A DNA stretch of 64,000 bases from Faecalicatena orotica (GTDB taxonomy: Bacteria; Bacillota; Clostridia; Lachnospirales; Lachnospiraceae), in NCBI RefSeq assembly GCF_003149245.1, contig NZ_QGDL01000003.1, positions 124,001 through 188,000 on the forward strand. The letters are read 5' to 3'. Positions 16,687-26,379 of this stretch are shown piece by piece; positions within the stretch are counted from its first letter, which is position 1, and every line of letters starts with the position of its first letter. The position numbers were made by a program, and so were the translations under genes. The notes beneath the pieces were generated by a model, which saw only the letters and a list, made by a program, of their open reading frames with translations, had not been told where the DNA came from and did not search any database.

Positions 16687-16766
16687 ATAGCAGTCCGGCG
16701 GGAGTCTTCACGCTCCTGACCTGAGAAAGCAGAGAAAGTCAGGTTATTTTTTCTATGTACTGCTAT
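16687..16766 (+). other. Structured leader of the UvrA-like gene
   Basis: The predicted transcript starts near 16688. ATAGCAGT (16687-16694) can pair with ACTGCTAT (16759-16766), closing the whole leader. In an alternative register ACATAG (16685-16690) pairs with CTATGT (16753-16758). Within it lie a hairpin CGGGAG/CTCCTG (16699-16704 with 16713-16718) and the terminator at 16717-16754. The closing helix and the terminator T-run are adjacent, so alternative folds could control read-through. Confidence 0.5.
16717..16754 (+). terminator. Leader terminator (attenuator candidate)
   Basis: TGACCTGA (16717-16724) pairs with TCAGGTTA (16739-16746, one wobble) and is followed by six Ts at 16747-16752. 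It lies after the MerR-type promoter and before the start codon at 16801, so it must be read through for expression. Confidence 0.65.
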
Positions 16767-16800
16767 AATGAACTACAATTTACAGAAAGAAGGGAATAAC

Positions 16801-19053
16801 ATGTCTTATCAGGATCACATTATCATCAAAGGGTTAAAGCAAAATAATCTAAAAAATGTATCTTTAGAGATTCCGAAAGGAAAAATCATAGTTTTTACAG
16901 GTGTTTCAGGCTCCGGAAAATCGAGTATCGTATTTGATACGATCGCTGCGGAAAGCCAGCGTCAGATGAACGAAACCTATTCCGCATTCATCAGGGGGAG
17001 GCTTCCGAAATATAAGAAACCAAGGGTCGATTTTATAGATAATCTTTCCGCTTCTGTCATCATTGACCAGTCAAGGCTGGGTGGCAATGCTCGTTCTACT
17101 GTGGGGACCATCAGTGATATGTATTCCGCAATGCGGCTGCTGTACTCACGCATTGGGAAGCCTTATGTGGGAACTGCATCTTACTTTTCCTTTAATGATC
17201 CGAACGGAATGTGTCCGGAATGCTCGGGTATCGGTAAGATTCTGGATCTGGACATGGACCAGGTGCTGGCGCAGGATAAAAGCTGGAATGAAGGTATGGT
17301 GCAGCTTCCGGCTTTCAGTGTCAATAACTGGTATTGGAAACAGTATACACAGACAGGTCTTTTTGATCTTGATAAAAAGTGGGCGGATTATTCAGAGAGG
17401 GAAAAGAATCTTCTGTTATACGGAGCTTATGAACGCGGCGGGAAGCAGGTAAACAAGAAAATAGAAGGAATCTACAATCACCTGAACCGGCTGCTCATTA
17501 AGCGTGATTTATCATCATCCAGCGACCGCTCCCTGATGCGCCTGAATAAGCTGGTGAAAGAACGGGAATGCCCTGTATGCCGTGGGAAGCGTCTGAATGA
17601 AGCAGCACTCTCCTGCCGGGTAAACGGGTACAGTATTGATGAGATGTGTGAGATGGAATTCACCAGGCTATATTCTGTCCTGAGTGAGGTCAGAGACCCG
17701 CGGGGAGAAGCAATCACAGGCAGCCTGACGGCGTCCCTGGAGCGCATGATCGAGATCGGGCTTCCGTATCTGAGCATGAACCGGGAGTCTACGACTTTAT
17801 CAGGTGGTGAGGCACAACGTCTGAAACTGGTGCGTTATATGGGGAGTTCCCTCACGAATATGATCTATATCTTTGATGAGCCCAGTACGGGAATGCACCC
17901 GAGAGACGTGCACCGTATGACCGGGCTGCTAAAGAGCCTGCGCAGTAAAGGAAATACGGTCCTTGTAGTGGAGCATGACAAAGACGTCATATCGATTGCA
18001 GACGAGGTGATCGATGTCGGTCCCATGGCAGGCCGCAATGGAGGCCGGATTCTGTACCAGGGGAGTTATGAAGGACTTTTAGATTCTGGCACCCTTACGG
18101 GAAATGCCATGAAAGAATATATTCCGGTTAAAGAGTACCCGAGGAAGGCGGAGCATTTTCTGCCCGTGCGCGGGGCGGCCCTTCATAATCTGAAAAATGT
18201 ATCCGTGGATATTCCGACAAATGTGCTGACTGTTGTGACAGGGGTAGCAGGTTCGGGTAAATCCAGCCTGATCCGTGATGTTTTTGCCCGGGAATATGAA
18301 GACCGGGTGGTACTTGTAGACCAGTCTCCGATTACTGCTACCGGGCGATCTACTCCAGCTACATTTTTGGGCTTTTTCGATCATATACGCAAGCTGCTTG
18401 CAGATGAAAACGGTGTGGAGGCTTCCCTCTTCTCTTTCAACAGCAGGGGCGCCTGCCCGGCCTGCAAGGGAAGGGGTGTTGTCATTACGGAGCTGGTGTT
18501 TATGGATCCGGTGACTACCGTATGTGAAGCCTGCGATGGCAGCCGGTATAGTGATGAAGCCTTATCCTACAGATATAAAGGGAAGAACATGATTGATATC
18601 TTAAACATGACAGCGGAAGAAGCGGCAGAATTCTTCAGTGACAGCAAAAAAATCCATAAGCAGCTTCAGACAATGATCGATGCAGGTCTCTCCTATCTGA
18701 CACTCGGACAGCCGCTTTCCACCCTCTCCGGTGGTGAAAGGCAGCGGGTAAAGCTTGCAAAGTATCTGGATAAGAAGGGAAATATCTACCTGCTTGATGA
18801 GCCCACCACAGGCCTGCATGCTTCAGATGTTAAAAATATCATGAAACTTTTAGATGGTTTTGTAAGGCGGGGAAATACAGTCATTGTAATAGAGCATAAT
18901 CTGGATGTAATGAAGCAGGCAGATTATATCATTGATATAGGTCCTGACGGCGGAACAAACGGGGGAGAGGTCGTATTTACCGGCACCCCTCAGGAAATGG
19001 CTGATAACGCGGATACGATCACAGCCAGATACCTGAGAAAATCTTTGGAGTAA
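16801..19053 (+). CDS. UvrA-like ABC ATPase lacking the UvrB-binding domain (DrrC/UvrA2 type)
   Basis: The 750-residue protein has both UvrA ATPase halves: Walker A GVSGSGKSS at 34-42 and GVAGSGKSS near 481, signatures LSGGEAQRLKL and LSGGERQRVKL, Walker B IFDEPSTG and LLDEPTTG, and zinc pairs CPECSG, CPVCRG, CPACKG and CEACDG. In true UvrA about 100 residues follow the ...LLFARVG strand. Here LLYSRIGKPYVG runs straight into FSFNDPNGMCPEC, so the UvrB-binding insertion is absent. Proteins of this form, such as DrrC of Streptomyces peucetius (about 764 residues), give resistance to DNA-binding drugs. The start at 16801 has AGAAGGGA upstream; the ATG at 16768 lacks a site. Drug resistance is inferred from type and from the MerR-type promoter. 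Confidence 0.87.
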   Translation: MSYQDHIIIKGLKQNNLKNVSLEIPKGKIIVFTGVSGSGKSSIVFDTIAAESQRQMNETYSAFIRGRLPKYKKPRVDFIDNLSASVIIDQSRLGGNARSTVGTISDMYSAMRLLYSRIGKPYVGTASYFSFNDPNGMCPECSGIGKILDLDMDQVLAQDKSWNEGMVQLPAFSVNNWYWKQYTQTGLFDLDKKWADYSEREKNLLLYGAYERGGKQVNKKIEGIYNHLNRLLIKRDLSSSSDRSLMRLNKLVKERECPVCRGKRLNEAALSCRVNGYSIDEMCEMEFTRLYSVLSEVRDPRGEAITGSLTASLERMIEIGLPYLSMNRESTTLSGGEAQRLKLVRYMGSSLTNMIYIFDEPSTGMHPRDVHRMTGLLKSLRSKGNTVLVVEHDKDVISIADEVIDVGPMAGRNGGRILYQGSYEGLLDSGTLTGNAMKEYIPVKEYPRKAEHFLPVRGAALHNLKNVSVDIPTNVLTVVTGVAGSGKSSLIRDVFAREYEDRVVLVDQSPITATGRSTPATFLGFFDHIRKLLADENGVEASLFSFNSRGACPACKGRGVVITELVFMDPVTTVCEACDGSRYSDEALSYRYKGKNMIDILNMTAEEAAEFFSDSKKIHKQLQTMIDAGLSYLTLGQPLSTLSGGERQRVKLAKYLDKKGNIYLLDEPTTGLHASDVKNIMKLLDGFVRRGNTVIVIEHNLDVMKQADYIIDIGPDGGTNGGEVVFTGTPQEMADNADTITARYLRKSLE

Positions 19054-19076
19054 ATCACTGCCTCTGCTGGAAAATC

Positions 19077-22000
19077 CTAACGGTAAAGCACATAATTCAT
19101 AATCTCCCGGCTGAAACCTGCATTAATTAGTACATCTTTCATTTCATCGGGATATTCCCGGACAGTGATTCGGTTCTTTTCGGGAAAGATGGCTTTCGTC
19201 CTGAAAGTATAGACGAACTCTTTTAGTACCTGTCCGGCATCTTTTGTATCAAAGACCCTGAGCACCTTTCCCTGCCGTTCCAGTACCATGACTGGTATTC
19301 CTCCATGCAGGGCGACTGCGGTTCCCGGTATATTCAGAAAGGAGCAGCCCTCCCTGTGTTCCAGGACCTTCCCCCATATCTGAACTGGGTCCGCGGCATT
19401 CAGCCAGATGATCTCTTCACCGGGACGCCCGAGTGCCCGGATAGTCCCTTCATAGTCCTCTTTTCTTATAAACTGTGCCCCTGTCAGCCCTTTTATGAAA
19501 TATCCTCTGCGGACACGGCCGGTAATCTCCCATATCCGCAGCAGTTCCAGTGCATTGCCCCAGTCTGCGGGGCGTCCTCCGGCTGTCTGCACCATATTCT
19601 GGCGCTGGAGGAGTGAACGCCGGAAGGTTTCCCTGCACAGGACGATATTTTCCTGAAAGAATGATTCCAGCAGTTCTTCCATGCTTTCTTTTTTCCGGGG
19701 CCGGATGATATCCCATCGTCCTGCGGAGAGTGCGGCGATCCTTGCATTGACCCGCGCTCTGGGGCCAGCCTTTTTAAGTTTGTCCTGATTGAGCCACTGC
19801 CTTACTGGGACGAAACTGTCGGCACTTACAAGCCCCTTCTCGGCGAGATGGATGAGAAGATCGCGGATATCTCCTGTTACCGGAAGTTTTGACAATGCTT
19901 TCAGGAAACTTGCACCGCGGCGCCGTAATTCCCGGTAGACAATTTCTTCTTCCTCTTCCAATGTCCTGTGGCTGACGGAATCTTCATCTGTCTGCGGATC
20001 CTCCCAGTCAATGTCCTCGTACCGGCAGAAAGAAAGGGTTTTATCGGGAGACATTTTCCAGAAATAATCCCCTTCTGTGAGAAGCTTATCTAAAAGCCCC
20101 TCCCGGTATTCATGGACTCTCCTCGGAAACACGATACTCTCCCAGTATGCTGCGGGAAGAGACTGTCCGCAGAACATTTCCGCGGTCTGCTTTAACTGGT
20201 CTGTGGAAGGTGCGTTGATCCTGACCCGGTCGGCCATCAGGGCTGCATAATGTGCAGGGGGCTGTGTCACGGCCTCTGTGCGGAGATTACGCAGGGTTGC
20301 TTTTCTTGCCCGGTCGTAAAGCTTTGCATGATAATAAAGCCCTTCCGCTTCTACGATTTCCCCGTGTGCACACAGCATTTCCAGCCAATTGTCTATACAA
20401 TCAGCCTGGTCCGGAATGTAGCGTTTCTGAATCTGTTCTGCGGAGAACGGGCCACGGTAATAAAGCAGCCGCCGTATCATGTGGGTGCCGGATTCCGGGT
20501 CTTGATCTGTCATGGCTTTGGCATATTCCTTGTTCTGTTCGGCTGCGATCCAGAGTCCGGGCTCGATATATTCTGCCAGCCCCCGTGCAGCCAGCTCTTC
20601 CAGCCAGCCTGATACTTCTGCGGTGACGGTGGCTGAAATGCCGGAATGACTGAGAGTTTCATACAGCTTACCTAGTTCCGGTGCAGAAATATCGCCTTCA
20701 ATCATCAGGAGCGTATGGAGTTCTTCCGCGCTTGCAGGTACTTTTTTCCTTTCCCGGACACGCTTCAGTTCCTCAGCGGAAGGCTTCAGTTTTTCCATCT
20801 CGTTCAGCTCGTCATATACAGCCTGGCGGATCCCCGGTGTTGTGGGAGTATATTCATACATCTCGGCCGCTTCCACGCGCCACTGCATTGGCAGGGACAT
20901 GGGGGAAGGCAGATCCAGATATAATTCCCGTACTGCGATCCGGCCGCTTCGGATCCCGTTTAAGACCTCCAGAAGTCCGCTTATATCCCATTGGTCTTCC
21001 AGACATTCCCTCGTGGTTTCTCGTATCAGGGGGTGGTCAGGCTCCCGGACCAGTGTCTCAAGCATCTCTGTACTTCTAAGTCTCTGCATCCACAAGGGCT
21101 GCCTGCCGTTTTGCCGCATCCCCATCATCAGTGCCCTTGCAGCATTATAACGGAAAGTCATGTTAAATACCGGTGTGACAGGCAGTATCGTGCGAAGTAT
21201 TTCTCTGACAGTATCCGGATCGATGGAAAAAAGAATATCTTCAGGCACAGCTTCCTCCCCGTAAGAGTACAGAAGAATGCCGTCTTCCTCATCTACACAG
21301 CCGATATTGCATCCCAGAGACTTTCGGACCGCATCCTGCATAAGAAGTGAAAGCGGGGCATTGATGCGTCTTCCAAACAGTGCATGTATCATTGCCTGAT
21401 GACTGCCTGTTGAATCTTTAAAATGTTCGATGACGATGGTGCGGTCATCCGGCAGTACCCCTGCGGCTTTACGCTGTCTTTCCAGAAATCCTGCGGTATT
21501 TTCCTGTGCCGCTTCATCCATCCCGAGATGCTTGAGCTCATCCTTCAATGTCCCACGCTTATCTGCGTCAGAAAGAGTCCGCATAATCCGGCCGAAGGAC
21601 AGACTGGTCTTTAAATCCCTTCCCTTGAGTTCCCCTTTCCAGAATGGCAGCCGTGCCCCTTCCGCTTTTGTCTGGGTCACAACCACGGTATCTTTATCCA
21701 GACTCACGATCTTCCATGCAAACGCACCCAGAATAAAACGGTCCCCGCGCTGGGATTCGTAGACGAACTCCTCATCCAGTTCTCCCACCTTGACTCCATC
21801 CTCGGTCTTAGCCGTATATAATCCCTTGTCGGGAATTGTACCGCCTGCAGCTACGGAAAGCATTCTGCTGTACGAATCGGCGAAGACACGGTCATGCAGC
21901 CTGTCATACAGGATCCTCGGGCGAACCGGGATCTCCCGTTTATGTTCATAATCTCCTGCCAGCATTTTCAGGATGGATATGACATCCTGCCTTGTCACTT

Positions 22001-23375
22001 CCCTGAAAGAATAGGTGCGCGCAAGGATATCCATCACCTCATCCACTGTATAGGCGGTGCCCGCAGGGGTCTTCCCAGTCGTTTCGGAGTCCTTCGTCTT
22101 GCCGACGTCTGTATCAGAGACTGCCGCCATAGAAACCAGATGCTGGGCGAGAACATCCAGACAGAGCCTTGGCGGCCTGGCCTGCTCCACACCGCCCTCC
22201 CTTGCAATCTGGGCCGTCATGCCGCAGAAGAGCGTCTCGGGTGACGTACGCGGGTACATGTACATCACACTGACCCGGCCCGGACTGTGCCCAGCTCTCC
22301 CGAGACGCTGCATGGTGCTGGAGATGGTACGGGGACAGCCGATCTGGAGGACCTGGTCAATATCTCCTACATCGATTCCGAGTTCCATAGATGAGGTGGC
22401 GCACAAAAGGCGCAGCGTACCGCTTCGCAGGGCATCCTCTGCCTCACGGCGCTGTTCTTTTGACATGCTGCCGTGGTGTACGCGTGCAAAATCTTCTCCA
22501 GCCAGCTGATTCACATAGTATGCCAGTTTTTCCGCATACCTCCGCCCTTCTGAAAATGCGATAACGCTTCTGCACTGCAGGCATCGATCATAAACCTTTC
22601 CGGCAAGCTCTTCCCAGACAGGATCTTTCTTCCGGCCGGCAGAAGGGGTGAGGCCGTCCACTTCAATCAGGACCTCCTTGCGCATGGAAGGGGAAATGAT
22701 ATCAGCCGGCTCTGTAGATAAATAGGAAGCCGCGGTTTGAAGAGGCTCTATGGTTGCCGAGAGACCGATTCTTTGGAGGGGCACTTTGCAGAGATGGTCC
22801 AGTCTGGCGGCGGAAAGCATCAAATGGGCCCCGCGTTTTGTGTCAATCAATGCGTGGAGCTCATCAATAATCAGGGCTTTTGCCGTCCGAAGGACGTTTC
22901 TCCCGGTCCTGCTTGTCAGCATGAGGAACAGAGACTCCGGAGTGATGATCAGGATATGGGGCGGATGCTTGATCATCCGCTGACGGTCTTTCTGGGGCGT
23001 ATCGCCTGTCCGTATTCCAACACGTATCTTCCCTGAGCCCTCCCCGCCCGGCGTGTTAGTGATACCATCCAGTGGAGTATTCAGATTCTCACGGATATCT
23101 CCGGCCAGAGACTTTAAGGGGGATACATAGATCAGATACAATTCATTCTTCAGTTCATCTTTCGAGGCAAGATCCTGCATGCGGTCAATAAATACAAGAA
23201 ATGCAGATAACGTCTTCCCTGTCCCTGTCGGTGCACTGATCAGGACCGGCCTGCCGGATGCTATGGCAGGCCATGCTTCCTGCTGGACTTTTGTTGGGCT
23301 GCCGAATCGCCCCTGAAACCAGGAGGCAGTCGGCGGAGAAAATAATTCCATACTGCACTTACTGTCTTTTTTCAT
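19077..23375 (-). CDS. lhr: Lhr-type large DEAD/DEAH helicase
   Basis: The 1432-residue protein is an Lhr helicase, a 3'-5' translocase linked to DNA or RNA processing in DNA repair. Motifs in order are the Q-like SPTKVQQEAWP (26-36), Walker A SAPTGTGKT (47-55), YVSPLKSL, box II IIDELHAL, LSATIEP, MELGIDVGDID and QRLGRAGHS. A long winged-helix and C-terminal region follows, as in full-length bacterial Lhr. A start at 23375 is chosen for the GAGG site just upstream; an in-frame ATG at 23414 lies inside the preceding gene. The chemotaxis receptor gene ends 10 bases upstream, so the two seem cotranscribed. Confidence 0.9.
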   Translation of the reverse strand: MKKDSKCSMELFSPPTASWFQGRFGSPTKVQQEAWPAIASGRPVLISAPTGTGKTLSAFLVFIDRMQDLASKDELKNELYLIYVSPLKSLAGDIRENLNTPLDGITNTPGGEGSGKIRVGIRTGDTPQKDRQRMIKHPPHILIITPESLFLMLTSRTGRNVLRTAKALIIDELHALIDTKRGAHLMLSAARLDHLCKVPLQRIGLSATIEPLQTAASYLSTEPADIISPSMRKEVLIEVDGLTPSAGRKKDPVWEELAGKVYDRCLQCRSVIAFSEGRRYAEKLAYYVNQLAGEDFARVHHGSMSKEQRREAEDALRSGTLRLLCATSSMELGIDVGDIDQVLQIGCPRTISSTMQRLGRAGHSPGRVSVMYMYPRTSPETLFCGMTAQIAREGGVEQARPPRLCLDVLAQHLVSMAAVSDTDVGKTKDSETTGKTPAGTAYTVDEVMDILARTYSFREVTRQDVISILKMLAGDYEHKREIPVRPRILYDRLHDRVFADSYSRMLSVAAGGTIPDKGLYTAKTEDGVKVGELDEEFVYESQRGDRFILGAFAWKIVSLDKDTVVVTQTKAEGARLPFWKGELKGRDLKTSLSFGRIMRTLSDADKRGTLKDELKHLGMDEAAQENTAGFLERQRKAAGVLPDDRTIVIEHFKDSTGSHQAMIHALFGRRINAPLSLLMQDAVRKSLGCNIGCVDEEDGILLYSYGEEAVPEDILFSIDPDTVREILRTILPVTPVFNMTFRYNAARALMMGMRQNGRQPLWMQRLRSTEMLETLVREPDHPLIRETTRECLEDQWDISGLLEVLNGIRSGRIAVRELYLDLPSPMSLPMQWRVEAAEMYEYTPTTPGIRQAVYDELNEMEKLKPSAEELKRVRERKKVPASAEELHTLLMIEGDISAPELGKLYETLSHSGISATVTAEVSGWLEELAARGLAEYIEPGLWIAAEQNKEYAKAMTDQDPESGTHMIRRLLYYRGPFSAEQIQKRYIPDQADCIDNWLEMLCAHGEIVEAEGLYYHAKLYDRARKATLRNLRTEAVTQPPAHYAALMADRVRINAPSTDQLKQTAEMFCGQSLPAAYWESIVFPRRVHEYREGLLDKLLTEGDYFWKMSPDKTLSFCRYEDIDWEDPQTDEDSVSHRTLEEEEEIVYRELRRRGASFLKALSKLPVTGDIRDLLIHLAEKGLVSADSFVPVRQWLNQDKLKKAGPRARVNARIAALSAGRWDIIRPRKKESMEELLESFFQENIVLCRETFRRSLLQRQNMVQTAGGRPADWGNALELLRIWEITGRVRRGYFIKGLTGAQFIRKEDYEGTIRALGRPGEEIIWLNAADPVQIWGKVLEHREGCSFLNIPGTAVALHGGIPVMVLERQGKVLRVFDTKDAGQVLKEFVYTFRTKAIFPEKNRITVREYPDEMKDVLINAGFSREIMNYVLYR

Positions 23376-23385
23376 CTTTACTACC

Positions 23386-25431
23386 TCAATTATCCTGCAT
23401 TTCGAATTTTGCAATCAATTCTTCCAGAAGGACCGCCTGGGCGGAAAGTTCTTCGCTGGCAGCGGCACTTTCCTCTGCAGTAGCGGAATTCCCCTGTATG
23501 ACGTTAGAGATCTGGGAAATTGCCCGTGTGATATGTTCGACAGAATCTGCCTGTTCACTGGAAGCTCTGGTGATTTCAGCCAGTGCTTCTGCAACTTCCC
23601 CGGCCCCTTCTTTGACATTCTGAAGGGACATGGCTGTTTCGTCTGCTATCTGTACACCGTTTTCCACGATATCCAGAGAACTGTCAATCAGCGTGCCTGT
23701 AGTTTTTGCTGCCTCAGAACTCTTGGCAGCCAGATTTCTGACCTCTCCGGCCACTACGGAGAATCCTTTTCCAGCATCACCCGCCCTGGCAGCTTCGACA
23801 GCAGCGTTTAGAGAAAGAATATTTGTCTGGAAAGCGATATCTTCGATGACTTTCAGGATGCTTCCTATCTTGTGTGAACTCTCCTGAATCTCCTTCATTG
23901 CTTTGAGCATCTCCTGCATCCGCCGGTCACTCTCCACGGCTTCCATTCCAACAGCGGCCGCCTTTTTGCTGGCGGTATCTGAATGATCGGCATTTGAACT
24001 GACCTTGCGGGATATCTCATGTATACTAGCCGCGAGTTCTTCCACCGTCCCAGCCTGTTCAGAAGCGCCCTGGGCAAGTGACTGGGCACCGTCGGAAACC
24101 TGTTCAGAACCAACTGATACCTGTTCGGCAGCTCCCCTGATCTGTTTCAGAGTTGTATTTAGAGATTCAATAATTTGCTCGAGGGCATTCCTGATATCCT
24201 GAAAATCTCCGACATAATTCCCCTTCACAGCAACATCCAGATTTCCGCGTGAAATCTCCCCGAGTATGTAGGAAATATCCTGAATCATCTCTTTTAATGA
24301 ACGGATTGCAGACCGGGTGCTGTCCGCCAGAAGTCCGATCTCATCATTGCGCATGGTCTTAAGCTCCACATTCAGATTGCCTTTGGCAAACGCCTGCATT
24401 CCTCCACTGATCTCCGATAAAGGTTTTGTAATCCTCCGGATAATGGTAATGATGATAAACACCAGCAGTGCAAGCACTACAATGGCCAGAACAGCAAGAA
24501 TAGATATGAGGTGGTTGCGTGTCGCATTCATCTCGGAAACCGGCAGTGTGGCAATAGCCAGCCAGTCTGTTGTTTTGCTGTCTCTGAACACAGAGGTGTA
24601 CCGGATACCCTGGTAAGTGAAATTGTAGTTACCATTATAGTTTTCCTTTACCTTTTGTTTATATTCATCCGTGATGTCAAGCCCGTCTACATTTTTATTT
24701 ACAGCTGCAGGGTCATTGCTGTATACATATACATCATTATTTGAAATCAGTTCCATATATCCATGTTCCCCGACATGGATACCGGATATCAGTTCACTTA
24801 GGCTGTCCAGTGTTACATCCAGACCCATGAAGCCTGCTATTTCAGAATTATAATATACAGGTGTTACGATCGTAACAACGGTTTTTCCTGTTATTCCGTC
24901 AACATAAGGGTTGGAGATTGCTGTTTTCTTTTCCGCCAGGGCCAGATGATACCATTCCAGGTCATCTAAACCGGCCTTTCCGTATTCGCCGGAAGGGATG
25001 ACGTAACAGTCTGTTCTTTCATCGGCGATCCATGCCTGGAGCACCTGCTCGTCCTCAGTTGCCGCCATAATATTGTTCAATTCCTGTGTAACATCACTTA
25101 GATATTCATAGTTTCCGATATCATCGGGGGTTGAAACTGCATGAAAATATTTGCCGAAAATACTGTCATTTTCATAAAGGCTGACTATGGAAATCTTTCC
25201 GCTGAAGAAATCATCGACAACAGAAACGGCATAATCAGTCTGTGCGTCTATCAGCTTAGTATTTAAGCCTGATATGGAGCCTGAAGCCATGAGGCCGGCA
25301 ATGGTGATCATACCAACCAGTGCCGGTACAAGAACAGCAAGCAGACTCCAGCTGATTTTCCGGCTGATGCTGCTATGCTTCCCGGCTGTCTTCTTCGCAG
25401 GTATTTTTTTTGATTTTCTGTGACTGGACAT
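23386..25431 (-). CDS. Methyl-accepting chemotaxis protein with Cache sensor
   Basis: The 681-residue receptor has TM1 at about 27-49 and an extracellular dCache-type domain to about 305 (WYHLALAEKKTAISNPYVDGITGKT is its ligand-site region). TM2 follows at about 307-329, then HAMP and a long signalling coiled coil. The hairpin tip is the highly conserved segment FQTNILSLNAAVEAARAG. Cache receptors of this type often bind amino acids or other small carboxylates; the ligand is unknown. AGAGG precedes the ATG. No other chemotaxis gene is in the window. The gene is followed directly by lhr, an unusual partner. Confidence 0.93.
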   Translation of the reverse strand: MSSHRKSKKIPAKKTAGKHSSISRKISWSLLAVLVPALVGMITIAGLMASGSISGLNTKLIDAQTDYAVSVVDDFFSGKISIVSLYENDSIFGKYFHAVSTPDDIGNYEYLSDVTQELNNIMAATEDEQVLQAWIADERTDCYVIPSGEYGKAGLDDLEWYHLALAEKKTAISNPYVDGITGKTVVTIVTPVYYNSEIAGFMGLDVTLDSLSELISGIHVGEHGYMELISNNDVYVYSNDPAAVNKNVDGLDITDEYKQKVKENYNGNYNFTYQGIRYTSVFRDSKTTDWLAIATLPVSEMNATRNHLISILAVLAIVVLALLVFIIITIIRRITKPLSEISGGMQAFAKGNLNVELKTMRNDEIGLLADSTRSAIRSLKEMIQDISYILGEISRGNLDVAVKGNYVGDFQDIRNALEQIIESLNTTLKQIRGAAEQVSVGSEQVSDGAQSLAQGASEQAGTVEELAASIHEISRKVSSNADHSDTASKKAAAVGMEAVESDRRMQEMLKAMKEIQESSHKIGSILKVIEDIAFQTNILSLNAAVEAARAGDAGKGFSVVAGEVRNLAAKSSEAAKTTGTLIDSSLDIVENGVQIADETAMSLQNVKEGAGEVAEALAEITRASSEQADSVEHITRAISQISNVIQGNSATAEESAAASEELSAQAVLLEELIAKFEMQDN

Positions 25432-25455
25432 ATTTATGAACCTCTTCTTCTTTTT

Positions 25456-25483
25456 TGTATAGTGAGCACACTTATTTTGTCAG
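25456..25483 (-). promoter_or_regulatory. Candidate promoter of the chemotaxis receptor
   Basis: On the minus strand CTGACA (25483-25478) and TATACA (25461-25456) are 16 bases apart, in the end of the upstream gene and the short gap. Confidence 0.4.
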
Positions 25484-26314
25484 GAAACCGTATTCCACAG
25501 TTCCGTTCTCCCATGTGCCTGTGATGCGGTATACATACCCGGAGAGGGCATCTTTTATCACAAATCCTTCGCTGTCTTTTGTAACGGTTACCGTTTCACT
25601 GCCGGGAACCTCGTCACCGTCCTGATAGGTATCCATAAGTCCGGACGGCCATCTCTCGGCCGTGATACTCTCCGGCTCTGCTGAAAAACATAATGTCAGG
25701 TCTGTACCGTGTTCCGGATCCAGCGTCATGTCGGCTATATTCTTCCAACTGAGGATAAATGCAGAATCCGTTGTAACAGACTGGGTCTGCCCGTTCTCAT
25801 CTGTATACGTCCATTGAAAGCCGCCCTCCGTTATATAGGTGTAAACATTCATGGTGTCTGTCCTATATTCGATACCAAGATGCGGCCTTTCAGATGGATC
25901 CGGCTCCTGATAGATCTGGTCCACGATGTTCTGATACTGGTCGGCATCGGAAGGCTTCCCCCGTTTTGTCACTTCTATCTTCGTGACACCCGGGTACTGG
26001 CCCGGATAAGATTCCAGCATGATGCCGTTCCCGTAAATGGTCAGCAGGTCCCCTTTTTTCAAGTCTGATTCCGTAATCCGGCTCCCATCGGTATCATAGA
26101 TATCCTCGGGCATCGTTACACAAAAGACACTGCCCGTGTCCTGATCCACCATAACATGGGAATTGTCGCCGAAAGGAACATACATGACAAGATTCTTATT
26201 TGTTCCGGTAGTTTCAGCCCCCCTGTGAGTATGCTGCCATATTAAGATGCCTGCGGCTGCCAGCAAGGCAAACACAGCAATTCCTGCGGCCAGCCATTTT
26301 TGTTTTCGATGCAT
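25472..26314 (-). CDS. Membrane-anchored extracellular protein of unknown function
   Basis: The 280-residue protein has one N-terminal TM helix (about 7-27, WLAAGIAVFALLAAAGILIW) and is otherwise extracytoplasmic. Residues about 55-110 (GSVFCVTMPEDIYDTDGSRI ... LKKGDLLTIYGNG ... VTKIEV) look like a small beta-barrel of the DUF3221/OB-fold kind. The C-terminal part is beta-rich (TVTVTKDSEGFVIKDALSGY). I do not recognise a named family for the whole chain. The ATG at 26314 has GGGGGAAGA upstream; an in-frame ATG at 26344 lacks a site. It is followed after 40 bases by the chemotaxis receptor on the same strand. Confidence 0.65.
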   Translation of the reverse strand: MHRKQKWLAAGIAVFALLAAAGILIWQHTHRGAETTGTNKNLVMYVPFGDNSHVMVDQDTGSVFCVTMPEDIYDTDGSRITESDLKKGDLLTIYGNGIMLESYPGQYPGVTKIEVTKRGKPSDADQYQNIVDQIYQEPDPSERPHLGIEYRTDTMNVYTYITEGGFQWTYTDENGQTQSVTTDSAFILSWKNIADMTLDPEHGTDLTLCFSAEPESITAERWPSGLMDTYQDGDEVPGSETVTVTKDSEGFVIKDALSGYVYRITGTWENGTVEYGFLTK

Positions 26315-26370
26315 ATTTATCTTCCCCCTTTCCTGAAAATCCATCCTGATTCATGCAGTATAATAGATTC

Positions 26371-26379
26371 ATTATAGCA
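26371..26379 (-). promoter_or_regulatory. Extended -10 promoter of the membrane-anchored protein gene
   Basis: The minus strand reads TGCTATAAT (26379-26371), an extended -10 element with a perfect TATAAT. No clear -35 box is seen. Confidence 0.5.

Noticed and set aside
16764-16769. TATAAT just before the UvrA-like gene
   Set aside because: No -35 box at 16-18 bases, and the sequence is part of the closing helix of the leader.
16755-16799. Possible 14-codon leader peptide (ATG TAC TGC TAT ...) overlapping the ribosome site of the UvrA-like gene
   Set aside because: No ribosome site precedes its ATG, which lies directly after the terminator T-run; not strong enough to call, although it fits an attenuation idea.
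16801-19053. True excision-repair uvrA
   Set aside because: The UvrB-binding domain is missing and the length is 750 rather than about 940 residues.
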